A DNA stretch of 64,000 nt from CALBPI01 sp039027435 (lineage in GTDB: Bacteria > Pseudomonadota > Gammaproteobacteria > Steroidobacterales > Woeseiaceae). Below, one piece after another: positions 8,850 through 16,469 of the stretch. The position numbers were made by a program, and so were the translations under genes. The notes below the pieces were generated by a model that was not told the DNA's origin, made no database searches, and saw only the letters and a list, made by a program, of their open reading frames with translations. The number at the start of each line of letters is the position of its first letter. Positions within the stretch are counted from its first letter, which is position 1. The stretch is from positions 62,001-126,000 of the forward strand of contig JBCCKF010000012.1 in assembly GCA_039027435.1 (NCBI GenBank). Reading direction: 5' to 3'.

Positions 8850-9347
8850 CTAGGTGTTTTTGTGGTAGTAGGTGATGGCGAGGGCGAAAGCCTCAAACAT
8901 TCCCATCGCGAACGCTTTGGTGTCCCAAGGGCGCCTATACTCAGGCTGACGAGCGGTGAGCTCGGGTCGCCAATCGGTGATCTTCTTAGCGATTGCGAAT
9001 TTCTTTCGCACTCCAGCGAGTATGTCGAAGGTGTCTTGGACTTCTTCCCAGTTGTACTGGACTACCGCAACGCTCTTTAGGTTGGCGAGGCTCTTGAGCG
9101 TCACGATGAGCTCGTTGGCTCGCTTTCGACTCTTCATCGACTCGGCTTGTTGTAGAACAAGCACATCCGGCTCGTAGAACGAGATGAGTGCTTCAACACT
9201 GCGCTCTTTGAGCTCTTGAACATCTTGAGTTGGTTGTTTGGTACCCCAGTCAATAGGGGTATCCGGATCTTCGAAGATGGCATAGCCAATGCCATGCTTG
9301 TCCACAGTTACGGCTAGGACGGTGGCATGGTCTTCTTTTGACTCCAT
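8850..9347 (-). CDS. RNase H-fold / RuvC-like protein
   Basis: About 165 aa from the ATG at 9347; the open frame continues upstream to 9440 through the XRE gene, and that extension looks non-native. Features fit a RuvC-like RNase H fold: a first strand pair with an acidic residue (LAVTVDKHGIGYAIFED), a second conserved strand (PDVLVLQQAES) and a C-terminal helix DTKAFAMGMFEAFALA resembling the last acidic motif of RuvC. The expected Glu after the second strand is Gln here, although a Glu follows three residues later. It could be a resolvase, or the strand-nicking enzyme of this element, which otherwise shows no relaxase. The start overlaps the XRE gene by 34 bp, implying coupled translation. 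Confidence 0.55.
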   Translation of the reverse strand: MESKEDHATVLAVTVDKHGIGYAIFEDPDTPIDWGTKQPTQDVQELKERSVEALISFYEPDVLVLQQAESMKSRKRANELIVTLKSLANLKSVAVVQYNWEEVQDTFDILAGVRKKFAIAKKITDWRPELTARQPEYRRPWDTKAFAMGMFEAFALAITYYHKNT

Positions 9348-9703
9348 ATAGAAGTGGGCGCGCGCGCGATGGAACCTTCTATCAGTTGTTCGAGAAATGC
9401 TCGTTTCTGACATTCTCGGCATTTTGAGCAGTTCCGGCACTGGATGGTGGCATGCATCGCACGAGCGCGGTTAATGACTGCTAATTCGACCTTCGCATAG
9501 TCTTTGGCGAACAATTCATGCACCGGTGTCCTGAACACCGCCTGGAATCGCAGGGCATTCTCCAAGTTCACGATCCGATGGCGCTTTTCGTACTTGGTCA
9601 CCATGGCATCCGATGAGTAGCCCAAAAGCTCCGCCAGCTCTCGTTGGGTGAGGTTGGCGCGTTTCCGATAACCACGTAGATGAAAGAAGAGTTGCTCTGA
9701 CAT
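9314..9703 (-). CDS. XRE-family transcriptional regulator
   Basis: About 129 aa from the ATG at 9703 (an in-frame GTG at 9739 would add 12 residues). It has a classic N-terminal Cro/C1-type HTH: LTQRELAELLGYSSDAMVTK with YEKRHRIVNLENALRF following. The C-terminal half contains a Cys cluster (CRNCSKCRECQ, about residues 90-100) that could bind metal or sense redox state; this is unusual for a simple XRE repressor. It heads the minus-strand genes RuvC-like and radC-like. Its 5' end and upstream region are duplicated in decayed form at 14374-14705. It probably autoregulates and controls the divergent RHS gene through the shared intergenic region. Confidence 0.8.
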   Translation of the reverse strand: MSEQLFFHLRGYRKRANLTQRELAELLGYSSDAMVTKYEKRHRIVNLENALRFQAVFRTPVHELFAKDYAKVELAVINRARAMHATIQCRNCSKCRECQKRAFLEQLIEGSIARAPTSIWSQKKTMPPS

Positions 9704-9894
9704 ACACGATTGTGCGGCGTTCTCAATGTGAGAGGCCACGCTGATTACGGTACCGGGGTTACAGAAAAAGCATCAGGGACGAAAAATCACCCAATCGGGC
9801 AAGTTTTCCTCGTTCTAGGGTTGCGCGACGTTGTACAGGGTGGTGTCGTAACCTATTGGTGATGACGGGCTCGTGCTTCAAGTCTTACTTGACA
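9563..9894. repeat. Direct repeat copy A: XRE 5' region plus control region
   Basis: About 330 bp covering the HTH-coding part of the intact XRE gene and the 170 bp upstream of it. It matches 14374-14705 at an estimated 80-85% identity by eye, in the same orientation and with only small indels. The non-coding part is as well conserved as the coding part, for example TTGCGCGACGTTGTACAGG. This suggests the control region itself is functional or part of a recombination unit. Confidence 0.85.
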
Positions 9895-10086
9895 CATGAA
9901 TTTTAGTGTCCCTTGTTGTGCGTGGAAATTTGCGGTTCACAATCGACGTTAGGTCTGATAGGTTCGACATGGGGAGGCTGCGCGCTTGGGGAGCGTTCAG
10001 TCGATGGTGTGTGCAAAAGAGCACGGGCGTTTTTTGCCCGGGTATACGTGCAGATGTTTCTGCCTGAGTCTTTTGGGGAACACGTC
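9740..10086 (+). promoter_or_regulatory. Divergent control region of XRE and RHS genes with palindromic operator
   Basis: This 347-bp gap holds no gene. It contains a perfect inverted repeat TCAAGT-ctt-ACTTGA (9878-9892) whose right arm overlaps a consensus -35 TTGACA (9889-9894) reading toward the RHS gene. No good -10 was recognised downstream. The leader further on has a hairpin GGGC-GTTTTTT-GCCC near 10025-10045. The RHS start is preceded by GGGGA. XRE binding at the palindrome is inferred from position only. Confidence 0.5.
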
Positions 10087-13000
10087 ATGACTCGATTCTT
10101 TTTCGCTGCAATCTGCCTCGCTTCATTCTGCATGGTGTCTCGTGCGTCGGAAGTCTCATCCGCTGATGAATTCCGCACTCGTGCGATTGACATGGTCAAC
10201 GAAGTGTCTTCTAGAAGACGCACGACACTTCTTTTCGAGAATTATCAAAACCCTCGCTACGGCGAGCGAATTAACTTCGTTAATTCGTTCAAAGGTAATC
10301 TGAGTTTTGTAATCAGAGATTCAGTTGCCCGTGCGGTTACGCCAATTGTAGTCGGTAGAGTGTACGACTCGTCGATTCAGCGGGGAGACTTTGGCCCAGG
10401 GTGGAAGCTAAGTCTAACGGAGAGTATTTCGATCAGTGGTGATCGAATCGCGTACCGGGATGCAACGAATTCCGAGTATGTCTTGTACCGACGCCGAGGG
10501 GGAATGCTTGCGTCTGCGTTTCTTCCATCGCTGAAGGGAGAGATATCTCCAGGCCGAATTGTTCTTCGAGACACCGCATTCAAGAGAGTCTTTAAGCGGT
10601 TGGAAGGAGAGTTCCTTCTAGATCGGATTGAGTCATTGGTTGGTGGAGATTCGATTGATTTTGAATATTCGCGTGGCAGATTGACCCGGGTATCCAACCA
10701 ATTCACGACCCTCGAATTCAGTCGAAATTCGGATGGATTTATCTCGGAGATCACAAGTTCCGATGGCGTTGAGTTGCAGTACGACTACTCTCAGCAAGGC
10801 TTACTCGATTCTGTGACCCAAAGCTCGCGAGTGCAGCAAACGTATGCGTATGGTTCACAAGGAATGCTGGATCGAATAATGGACCCAGATGGAGAAGTAA
10901 TCAGCGAGTTTTCGTTTTGGCCAGACGGGCGCGCTGCATACTCTTCGGTGATGGGGGTATCGCGAGAGTTCGCTTACCGAAACCTGACCACGCAAATTTC
11001 CTCTGATGCCGAAAACGACTCCTTCGTCCGTCATTCTGTCTCCGGTGAAGTGGTCGGTGTTCAGACCGCAGCAGGTGACAGGTGGCGAGTTGCAAAAGTA
11101 GGTGATCGACAGCTATTGCTGAAGGTCAACGGAAATTCGATTGCTCAAATAGGTTTTCATCCAAGAAATCGACGGCCGACCCGTTTGGTAATGAGTCGGG
11201 ACGGCGCGCCCATTCGTTATGAGTTTCGGTACAACAGCAATGGGCATCTGAGTTCTCTAGGATCAAGCGTCGCTGGAGAAAGCATAGACGCGAGGTATAC
11301 CGGAGAAGGTGTAACCCTATATTCGGAGGCGGGTGACGAAGAGCATATAAGTATCGGTGGCTCTGGTCTGGTGAGCAGATTCCGTCAAAACGAAAAAGGG
11401 ATTGAGCTTGAATGGAATGACAGGGGCTCTCTCGAGATGATTCGCGATGAGAGTGGTCGTGCTACAGAATTGAATTACAACGAGAGTCATCAAATCCGAG
11501 AAATAGCTTTCCCGGAGGGTATCACCTCCGCTTACGAATATGAGTCGACCGGGTTGCGTGATTTTTCCTCTTATTCAAACGGTGCACTTGTAGATTGGCG
11601 TTACGACTCATTGGGCAATCTGTCAGGCATTCGCTTTGAAGAATCAGGTGAACTGATCCGCGAAGACTCCTACAGAATTAGTGGAGGTGGTCGTTTGGAC
11701 GCAATCACATCAAGCGCCGGTCCAGGCCTAGATTTCGATTACGACGGAGAAGGTCGAATCGAACGCGTCTCAGCTGGTACTCGCGAAATGACAGTGTCTT
11801 ACGATGAGTACGCTAGAGTCGATGAGATCGAGCTGGACGGAAAGGTGGTTGCCGCATTTGAACCGAATGAATCACAAATGGATCCGGTACTCAGCGAAGA
11901 TGACGTGACCTCATTGGCTGTGCTGCCTTTGCGAGCCGGAGCCGGTATCTATGGTTCCGCAAACGAAATTGTATTTGGGAGACCATCGTATAGTCATCGC
12001 CCGTTAATGTATTTTGACCAAGGAGCGATGAGATTCTTTGTTCTTGGTGCAAAAACGGCCTTACCGTATTCATTTGAGAAATCAATATTGCACCGAATCG
12101 GTGCCGTGAAGAGCGATTCTGAATGGACCCCACGCCCTTGGTTGCTCGACAAGCCTTCGAATGCTCTGTTCATTCCGCCAGAGTTTGTCGCTGTAAACTG
12201 TTACATCTGTCTGGGAATCGTCTTGAACCATAATTTGACGCTGAATGGCGAGTCTCAACAGTTCGGTCTTGTAGGTACACCGGTCAACGTGGACTCAGAT
12301 AGCCAGGTTGAAATGTGCTACGACCCTACCGCTGGGTTTGGTTTCGGCACGACTGCAGACATGTCGCTTTCCTATGGCGACGGCGGTTTCGACTTCAGTG
12401 TATTTACTGCACTACCTTTCCTGACATTCTTGGATCTCAACCGCACAAAGACGTACAGCGCGCCGGGTACTTATAGCATCACGTCTAATGTTGGATGCTC
12501 GTGCAACATTTTTGCGTTCGGTGCGGTAACGCGCGACATATTTATTTCCGCGATTCCTATTCCCGTTCAGATAAAACTAACATACGACGATGGTCCGAGC
12601 GGAGTGACTGGATCAAATAACAATACCGGCAAGGTGTTGACGGCACTAGCTGGAGCAAACCCTGTTGCAGCAAATATTCCGGCCACCTTTTTTGTTCAAA
12701 CTCATGTCTGGAATCGGGGAGCAAGTGGACCAGGCCAAGCCAACATTGCAGCAGCGTATGCCCAAGGTCACACTGTTGGCGTACACACTGGTTCCACGCA
12801 AGACCACGTCGCGCACACGGTTCGAGTCGTTGCTCCACCATACCTGTCGGCAGCTGCCGGCGGAACCAACGAGAACGCCTTAAAGGACGATATGATCCGA
12901 GCGAAAGCGTATCTTGCAGGCGTGCCCGGAGGTTCCGTCCCCGTCTACGTCCGTGCGCCTTTCGGTTTGCGTGATTCAGATGTCGACACAGTGTATGCAG

Positions 13001-13263
13001 AGGTCGGCTTGCAGCACGTTTTCTGGGATGTCGATACAGGCGATTCAACGTCGAGTTCAAACTTTGCGTCAATCACAGCGCAACTAGCAACCCAACTCGT
13101 CGGAGAGCTACTCAGCTTCAACTTTGATATCAACATTCTTTTCCATGACATACATTCGAGAACGGCAGACAACACGGGTATTCCAGGTGGCTATATTTGG
13201 CAGATTGATAATATAGTACGTAATCTTGGTCCTGGCCTCACGCCAGTATGGGTGGCGTTGTGA
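10087..13263 (+). CDS. Secreted RHS/YD-repeat protein with C-terminal NodB deacetylase domain
   Basis: 1058 aa from the ATG at 10087, chosen because it has GGGGA upstream and begins a Sec signal peptide (MTRFFFAAICLASFCMVSRA); the frame is open to 9913. Residues ~30-200 resemble the N-terminal domain of RHS proteins, and ~200-600 are YD-type repeats (LQYDYSQQGLLDSV, DFDYDGEGRIERV). A Cys-containing beta-rich part follows (~690-820). The last ~230 residues form a NodB polysaccharide deacetylase domain with TYDDGPSG, GVHTGSTQDH, YVRAPFG, DVDTGD and ILFHDIHS, so the metal and catalytic positions look present. It lacks the usual RHS-core DPxGL motif before the C-terminal domain. It probably acts on acetylated polysaccharide or peptidoglycan at the cell surface or in another cell. 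The stop overlaps the next gene. Confidence 0.75.
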   Translation: MTRFFFAAICLASFCMVSRASEVSSADEFRTRAIDMVNEVSSRRRTTLLFENYQNPRYGERINFVNSFKGNLSFVIRDSVARAVTPIVVGRVYDSSIQRGDFGPGWKLSLTESISISGDRIAYRDATNSEYVLYRRRGGMLASAFLPSLKGEISPGRIVLRDTAFKRVFKRLEGEFLLDRIESLVGGDSIDFEYSRGRLTRVSNQFTTLEFSRNSDGFISEITSSDGVELQYDYSQQGLLDSVTQSSRVQQTYAYGSQGMLDRIMDPDGEVISEFSFWPDGRAAYSSVMGVSREFAYRNLTTQISSDAENDSFVRHSVSGEVVGVQTAAGDRWRVAKVGDRQLLLKVNGNSIAQIGFHPRNRRPTRLVMSRDGAPIRYEFRYNSNGHLSSLGSSVAGESIDARYTGEGVTLYSEAGDEEHISIGGSGLVSRFRQNEKGIELEWNDRGSLEMIRDESGRATELNYNESHQIREIAFPEGITSAYEYESTGLRDFSSYSNGALVDWRYDSLGNLSGIRFEESGELIREDSYRISGGGRLDAITSSAGPGLDFDYDGEGRIERVSAGTREMTVSYDEYARVDEIELDGKVVAAFEPNESQMDPVLSEDDVTSLAVLPLRAGAGIYGSANEIVFGRPSYSHRPLMYFDQGAMRFFVLGAKTALPYSFEKSILHRIGAVKSDSEWTPRPWLLDKPSNALFIPPEFVAVNCYICLGIVLNHNLTLNGESQQFGLVGTPVNVDSDSQVEMCYDPTAGFGFGTTADMSLSYGDGGFDFSVFTALPFLTFLDLNRTKTYSAPGTYSITSNVGCSCNIFAFGAVTRDIFISAIPIPVQIKLTYDDGPSGVTGSNNNTGKVLTALAGANPVAANIPATFFVQTHVWNRGASGPGQANIAAAYAQGHTVGVHTGSTQDHVAHTVRVVAPPYLSAAAGGTNENALKDDMIRAKAYLAGVPGGSVPVYVRAPFGLRDSDVDTVYAEVGLQHVFWDVDTGDSTSSSNFASITAQLATQLVGELLSFNFDINILFHDIHSRTADNTGIPGGYIWQIDNIVRNLGPGLTPVWVAL

Positions 13264-14210
13264 AAAAGACTGTAATTCTAGGAATAACGATAGCACTATT
13301 TGCAGCTGGACTTTTTTGGTTGACTTTCGAGCGTCTAGCGATCGAAAACCACGAGGTTGCGACGCCAGGAGAGATTCTTGAAATCTTGGAGTCACGTCAA
13401 AGGTACGATGGTTCACATATTGATGACCTTGTGGCGATGGGACCAAAAGCCAGTGGGCACATAAGAGAAGCTCTGTTTATGGAACCCCGATGGCCTTATG
13501 TGCTGGTGAGGGCACTCTGTACGCTTGGCGACCAAGACTCGATCAACGCGTTGGTTGATTACGTACGCATTGAAAGCAGGCGACCAGAGGGAGAGAATGA
13601 GTCGCATGCCAATAGTCGTGCGGTCGTCGTAGGCGAGGCTGCTAGATGCCTGACTGGACTTCCACCGAGTTCTTGGAGTGTCCCAACCGAACTTGTCACG
13701 CTCGCGTCGGACAATCGCGTCGCCCCAGGAGTCCGTGTATACCTAAGTGCCATCGGCTGTCGCTATGGAAATGAAACTCAGTCAAAAGAGGCGGAAGAGC
13801 GTCTGCTCAAATTCTATTCGGAACGCTCGGAATATCCGCGGAATTCCCTTACCGGTTTCGCTCCGAGTAGCGTTCTATATTCTCTGGCAGCTTGTGGCAC
13901 CGACAAAGCAAATCTCATCGCTCTAGAGAAACTTGAGTTTCAAAGTCACCCTTACGAGGTTATCGAGATAATTAAGGGTTTCGAAGTCTCTAACGCAGAG
14001 GGCGCGTATGAGGCGATTGAACGCTTGGTTACCCAAGAAGGACAAATCTTAGATATACGAATTGAATCAGGTCTCTACCTTCTGCGAAGCAAAAGGAAAC
14101 TCCAAGCTGACGTTAGAGCAGTATTATCCGAGACGGTCGCTGAGGCGAGACAGTATGAGAACTACCCGCCCACCGTAGATCTAATCTCGGCAGCTTTAGT
14201 GGCAATGTAA
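13260..14210 (+). CDS. Membrane-anchored HEAT-like repeat protein
   Basis: 316 aa from a GTG that overlaps the stop of the RHS gene (GTGA); an ATG at 13248 in frame adds four residues. An N-terminal hydrophobic helix (KKTVILGITIALFAAGLFWL) would anchor or export it. The rest is alpha-helical with HEAT/PBS-like units, for example ALCTLGDQDSINALVDYV and SLAACGTDKANLIALEKL. The overlap indicates the two proteins are made together. HEAT repeats usually mediate protein binding, so this could be a partner, inhibitor or immunity factor for the RHS-NodB protein. That role is inference only. Confidence 0.6.
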   Translation: MKKTVILGITIALFAAGLFWLTFERLAIENHEVATPGEILEILESRQRYDGSHIDDLVAMGPKASGHIREALFMEPRWPYVLVRALCTLGDQDSINALVDYVRIESRRPEGENESHANSRAVVVGEAARCLTGLPPSSWSVPTELVTLASDNRVAPGVRVYLSAIGCRYGNETQSKEAEERLLKFYSERSEYPRNSLTGFAPSSVLYSLAACGTDKANLIALEKLEFQSHPYEVIEIIKGFEVSNAEGAYEAIERLVTQEGQILDIRIESGLYLLRSKRKLQADVRAVLSETVAEARQYENYPPTVDLISAALVAM

Positions 14211-14373
14211 TATTCACGGTTGGACGTGTATGAGCCGACTGCTCCGAATAGTGATACGGCCTGAGAACCCTAGACACTTTTCAGGGCAACGACGTTGGAA
14301 GATCATGGTAGGTAGGTGATGATGGGCACGCGCATTCGGTATTCGGATGAGTCCAAAAGAGAAGCTGTGAACC

Positions 14374-14513
14374 AGGTTCACGATCGGTTGACGCTTTTTG
14401 TACTTGGTCACCATGGCATCCGTTCAGTAGCCCAAAAGCTTCGCTAGCTCTTATTGGGTCAGGCTGGCGCGTTTCCGATAGCCAAGGAGATGAAAGAAGA
14501 GTTGCTCTGGCAT
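14374..14513 (-). pseudogene. XRE regulator pseudogene
   Basis: Reading from the ATG at 14513, the translation follows the intact XRE protein (MPEQLFFHLLGYRKRASLTQ against MSEQLFFHLRGYRKRANLTQ). It hits a TAA at 14453-14451 (codon 21) and a TGA at 14426-14424 (codon 30), then continues as TDAMVTKYKKRQPIVNL. Homology fades past the HTH. The gene is dead by two independent nonsense changes. Confidence 0.85.
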
Positions 14514-14705
14514 ACACGATTACGCGGCATTCTCAATATGAGAAGCCACACTGATTACGGTACCGGAGACACGGAGGAAGCATCAGGGACCAAAAAAATC
14601 ACCCAATCGGGCAGGTTTTCATCGTTCTAGGGTTGCGCGACGTTGTACAGGGGGGCGTCGTAACCTAATGGTGATGACGGCCGCGGTCCCGCGCTCATAC
14701 TTGAC
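14374..14705. repeat. Direct repeat copy B (decayed)
   Basis: Second copy of the 9563-9894 sequence, same orientation. It starts at AGGTTCACGATC, runs through the XRE 5' region and the upstream control region (TTGCGCGACGTTGTACAGG is retained), and fades out at TACTTGACT. The left arm of the copy A palindrome is lost here. Together with copy A it brackets the RHS-NodB and HEAT genes. About 70 bp to the left (14290-14373) shows no convincing match. Confidence 0.85.
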
Positions 14706-14814
14706 TGCGTTCGATGAGTGTTATTGAGCCAAGTTACGTTTTGAATGGATAAAGTGCGCAGATCTCCCAGAAATGATCTGCGCATCAGTGACGGGGAGTG
14801 CCTAGGCTCTCCAC
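14706..14814. promoter_or_regulatory. Inverted repeats upstream of small ORF
   Basis: Two dyads lie here. The first is a perfect 10-bp inverted repeat, TGCGCAGATC (14755-14764) and GATCTGCGCA (14775-14784), separated by 10 bp, with no T-run, so it is not a typical terminator. The second is an 18-bp near-palindrome at 14795-14812 (GGAG-T-GCCTAGGC-T-CTCC) two bases before the ATG at 14815. Either could be a binding site for an XRE-like or control protein. Function unknown. Confidence 0.45.
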
Positions 14815-14991
14815 ATGGAAGTTTCATATCTCATTCAAGCTAGAAGGGTTGGCTCCGATTATCGGATCGATAGCCACGACGACGTCCTACCTGCGCTACA
14901 CGAAGCATTGACGCGGACTCTTCATCACAGTGACATCGAAGAGACAGCAGCGCTAATCGCTCTAGCAATCTACTTTTTGGAGGAGCTTTAG
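14815..14991 (+). CDS. Possible small ORF upstream of the restriction-modification genes
   Basis: 58 codons from an ATG. The product would be acidic and helical, beginning MEVSYLIQARRVGSD and ending with a hydrophobic helix (AALIALAIYFLEEL). No HTH is visible, so it does not look like a classical restriction-modification C protein. There is no strong ribosome-binding site at normal distance. It is listed because it fills most of the gap before the methylase and sits directly after a near-palindrome. It may be non-coding. Confidence 0.3.
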   Translation: MEVSYLIQARRVGSDYRIDSHDDVLPALHEALTRTLHHSDIEETAALIALAIYFLEEL

Positions 14992-15058
14992 CGATCGTTC
15001 GGGCGGATACCGGTCCGCGTAGTCCCGAGAGTCGAAGTGTACTGAATTCAGGCACGCA

Positions 15059-15119
15059 AACTGGTTGACAATATGGAACGATATCGTGATTCTTCATCAC
15101 TATATTTTTCCAACCAGTT
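15059..15119 (+). promoter_or_regulatory. Putative promoter/operator of the Dcm-like methylase gene
   Basis: A consensus -35 TTGACA (15065-15070) lies between the arms of a 9-bp inverted repeat (AACTGGTTG at 15059-15067, CAACCAGTT at 15111-15119). Inside are a CGATATCG palindrome and GTGAT-tcttc-ATCAC (15086-15100). No good -10 sits 17 bp from the -35; TATATT at 15101 is too far. Nested dyads suggest autoregulation, as is common for restriction-modification genes. Confidence 0.45.
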
Positions 15120-15128
15120 GAGGCTGCC

Positions 15129-16469
15129 TTGGCACGAACCAAAGACAAACTTTCTGACTTCGATTTGCTATCACGGGTAGCCGCAGTCTTTTCTCAACAG
15201 GAGATTTCCGACCGAATTGGTCACCCGAGAGAAGTGGTGAATCGCTGGCTAAAAGACGAGAAAAAGCGATCAGAAACTGATTGGCTAACTTACTCCGAGC
15301 GCGTGGAGCTTGCGTCCATGCTGCCCTCTCCCCCTGAAGACGATCAGTTCGCCTTCACCTTCATTGATCTCTTCGCAGGCATTGGTGGAATTCGCAAGGG
15401 ATTCGAAACCGCAGGTGGACGTTGCGTTTTCACGAGCGAATACGACAAGTTTGCCGTTAAAACCTATCAAGCCAACTTCTACTCTGACCATGAGATTCAG
15501 GGTGATATTCGGGAGATTACTCAACCAGAGGGTATGACCCGAAAGCAGGCATCTACACACATCGCGAAGTCTGTACCTGATCATGACGTTTTGCTCGCGG
15601 GTTTTCCTTGTCAGCCATTCTCGATCGCAGGCGTATCGAAAAAGAACTCTCTGGGCAGGGCGCATGGCTTTGAGGACGATACACAAGGCACGTTGTTTTT
15701 CGATGTTGCTCGAGTCATTGAGGTCAAGAAACCTGTGGCGGTAATGCTGGAGAACGTGAAAAACCTGAAGGGCCACGACCGCGGACGAACCTTTCGTGTG
15801 ATCATGAATACTCTTGATGAGTTGGGTTACGAGGTTGCGGATCACGACTTCAATGCCTCACAGGCAGACCCAAAGATCATTAACGGAAAACACTTCGTAC
15901 CCCAGAACCGAGAACGAATCGTGTTGGCAGCGATCAGGAAGGACCTTGGTGGTGTTGAGGGTCTGACACTTCGAGATGTTCGGCGCTTCTTCCCGAAAAC
16001 TGAGCCTAGGGTTGGAGATATTTTGGAACCCGCCGCGTCCGTTTCGGAGAAGTACATCCTAACGCCCAAGCTCTGGAAGTATTTGAAGGACTACGCCGAT
16101 AAGCACAAGGCAGCCGGCAATGGGTTTGGATTTGGAAAGGTGAGTGCTGATAATCGCTCAACGCGAACTCTCTCAGCCAGGTATTACAAGGATGGGTCTG
16201 AGGTTCTGGTGGATCGGGGTCCACGAAAGCGGCCAAGACGCTTAACGCCGCGTGAATGCGCGAGACTAATGGGATTCGACAAGCCGGGTGAGAGTAGTTT
16301 CGTGATTCCGGTTTCGGATACGCAGGCATACAAGCAGTTCGGAAATAGTGTGGTTGTCCCAGTATTCGTTGCTGTTGCAAATGTGATGAAGCCGCATATT
16401 CTCAAAGCCAAAGAGCGACAGCAGGCATTGAGGAAACGACGACGCAAGAAGAATAAGGCGGCAGCGTAG
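15129..16469 (+). CDS. dcm: Dcm/M.EcoRII-like cytosine-C5 DNA methyltransferase
   Basis: 446 aa with a TTG start behind GAGG. An N-terminal HTH-like region (residues ~1-60) precedes the catalytic core, as in E. coli Dcm. Motifs include FIDLFAGIGGIRKGFE (I), GFPCQPFSIAGVSKKNSLGR with the catalytic Cys (IV), MLENVKNL (VI), QNRERIVL (VIII) and QFGNSVVVPVF (X). The target recognition region (YILTPKLWKYLKDYADKH, GNGFGFG, RTLSARYYKDG) closely follows the Dcm/EcoRII pattern, so methylation of the inner C of CCWGG is the likely specificity. It protects against the endonuclease two genes downstream. vsr begins directly after its stop codon. Confidence 0.92.
   Translation: MARTKDKLSDFDLLSRVAAVFSQQEISDRIGHPREVVNRWLKDEKKRSETDWLTYSERVELASMLPSPPEDDQFAFTFIDLFAGIGGIRKGFETAGGRCVFTSEYDKFAVKTYQANFYSDHEIQGDIREITQPEGMTRKQASTHIAKSVPDHDVLLAGFPCQPFSIAGVSKKNSLGRAHGFEDDTQGTLFFDVARVIEVKKPVAVMLENVKNLKGHDRGRTFRVIMNTLDELGYEVADHDFNASQADPKIINGKHFVPQNRERIVLAAIRKDLGGVEGLTLRDVRRFFPKTEPRVGDILEPAASVSEKYILTPKLWKYLKDYADKHKAAGNGFGFGKVSADNRSTRTLSARYYKDGSEVLVDRGPRKRPRRLTPRECARLMGFDKPGESSFVIPVSDTQAYKQFGNSVVVPVFVAVANVMKPHILKAKERQQALRKRRRKKNKAAA

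Noticed and set aside
10022..10050. Rho-independent attenuator in the RHS leader
   Set aside because: The T-run is in the loop of the GGGC/GCCC hairpin and not after the stem, so it does not fit an intrinsic terminator.
9913..10086. Upstream extension of the RHS gene to 9913
   Set aside because: The added 58 residues are not signal-like, and the ATG at 10087 has a GGGGA site and starts a clear signal peptide.
12557..13072. Minus-strand 171-codon frame opposite the NodB domain, considered as an immunity gene
   Set aside because: Arg/Leu-rich shadow translation with no start signal; the plus-strand NodB motifs explain the coding constraint.
14206..14814. att sites for a phage integrase
   Set aside because: The repeated segments are long, diverged and include coding sequence, and no integrase gene or tRNA gene lies nearby in the window; a simple att core cannot be claimed.
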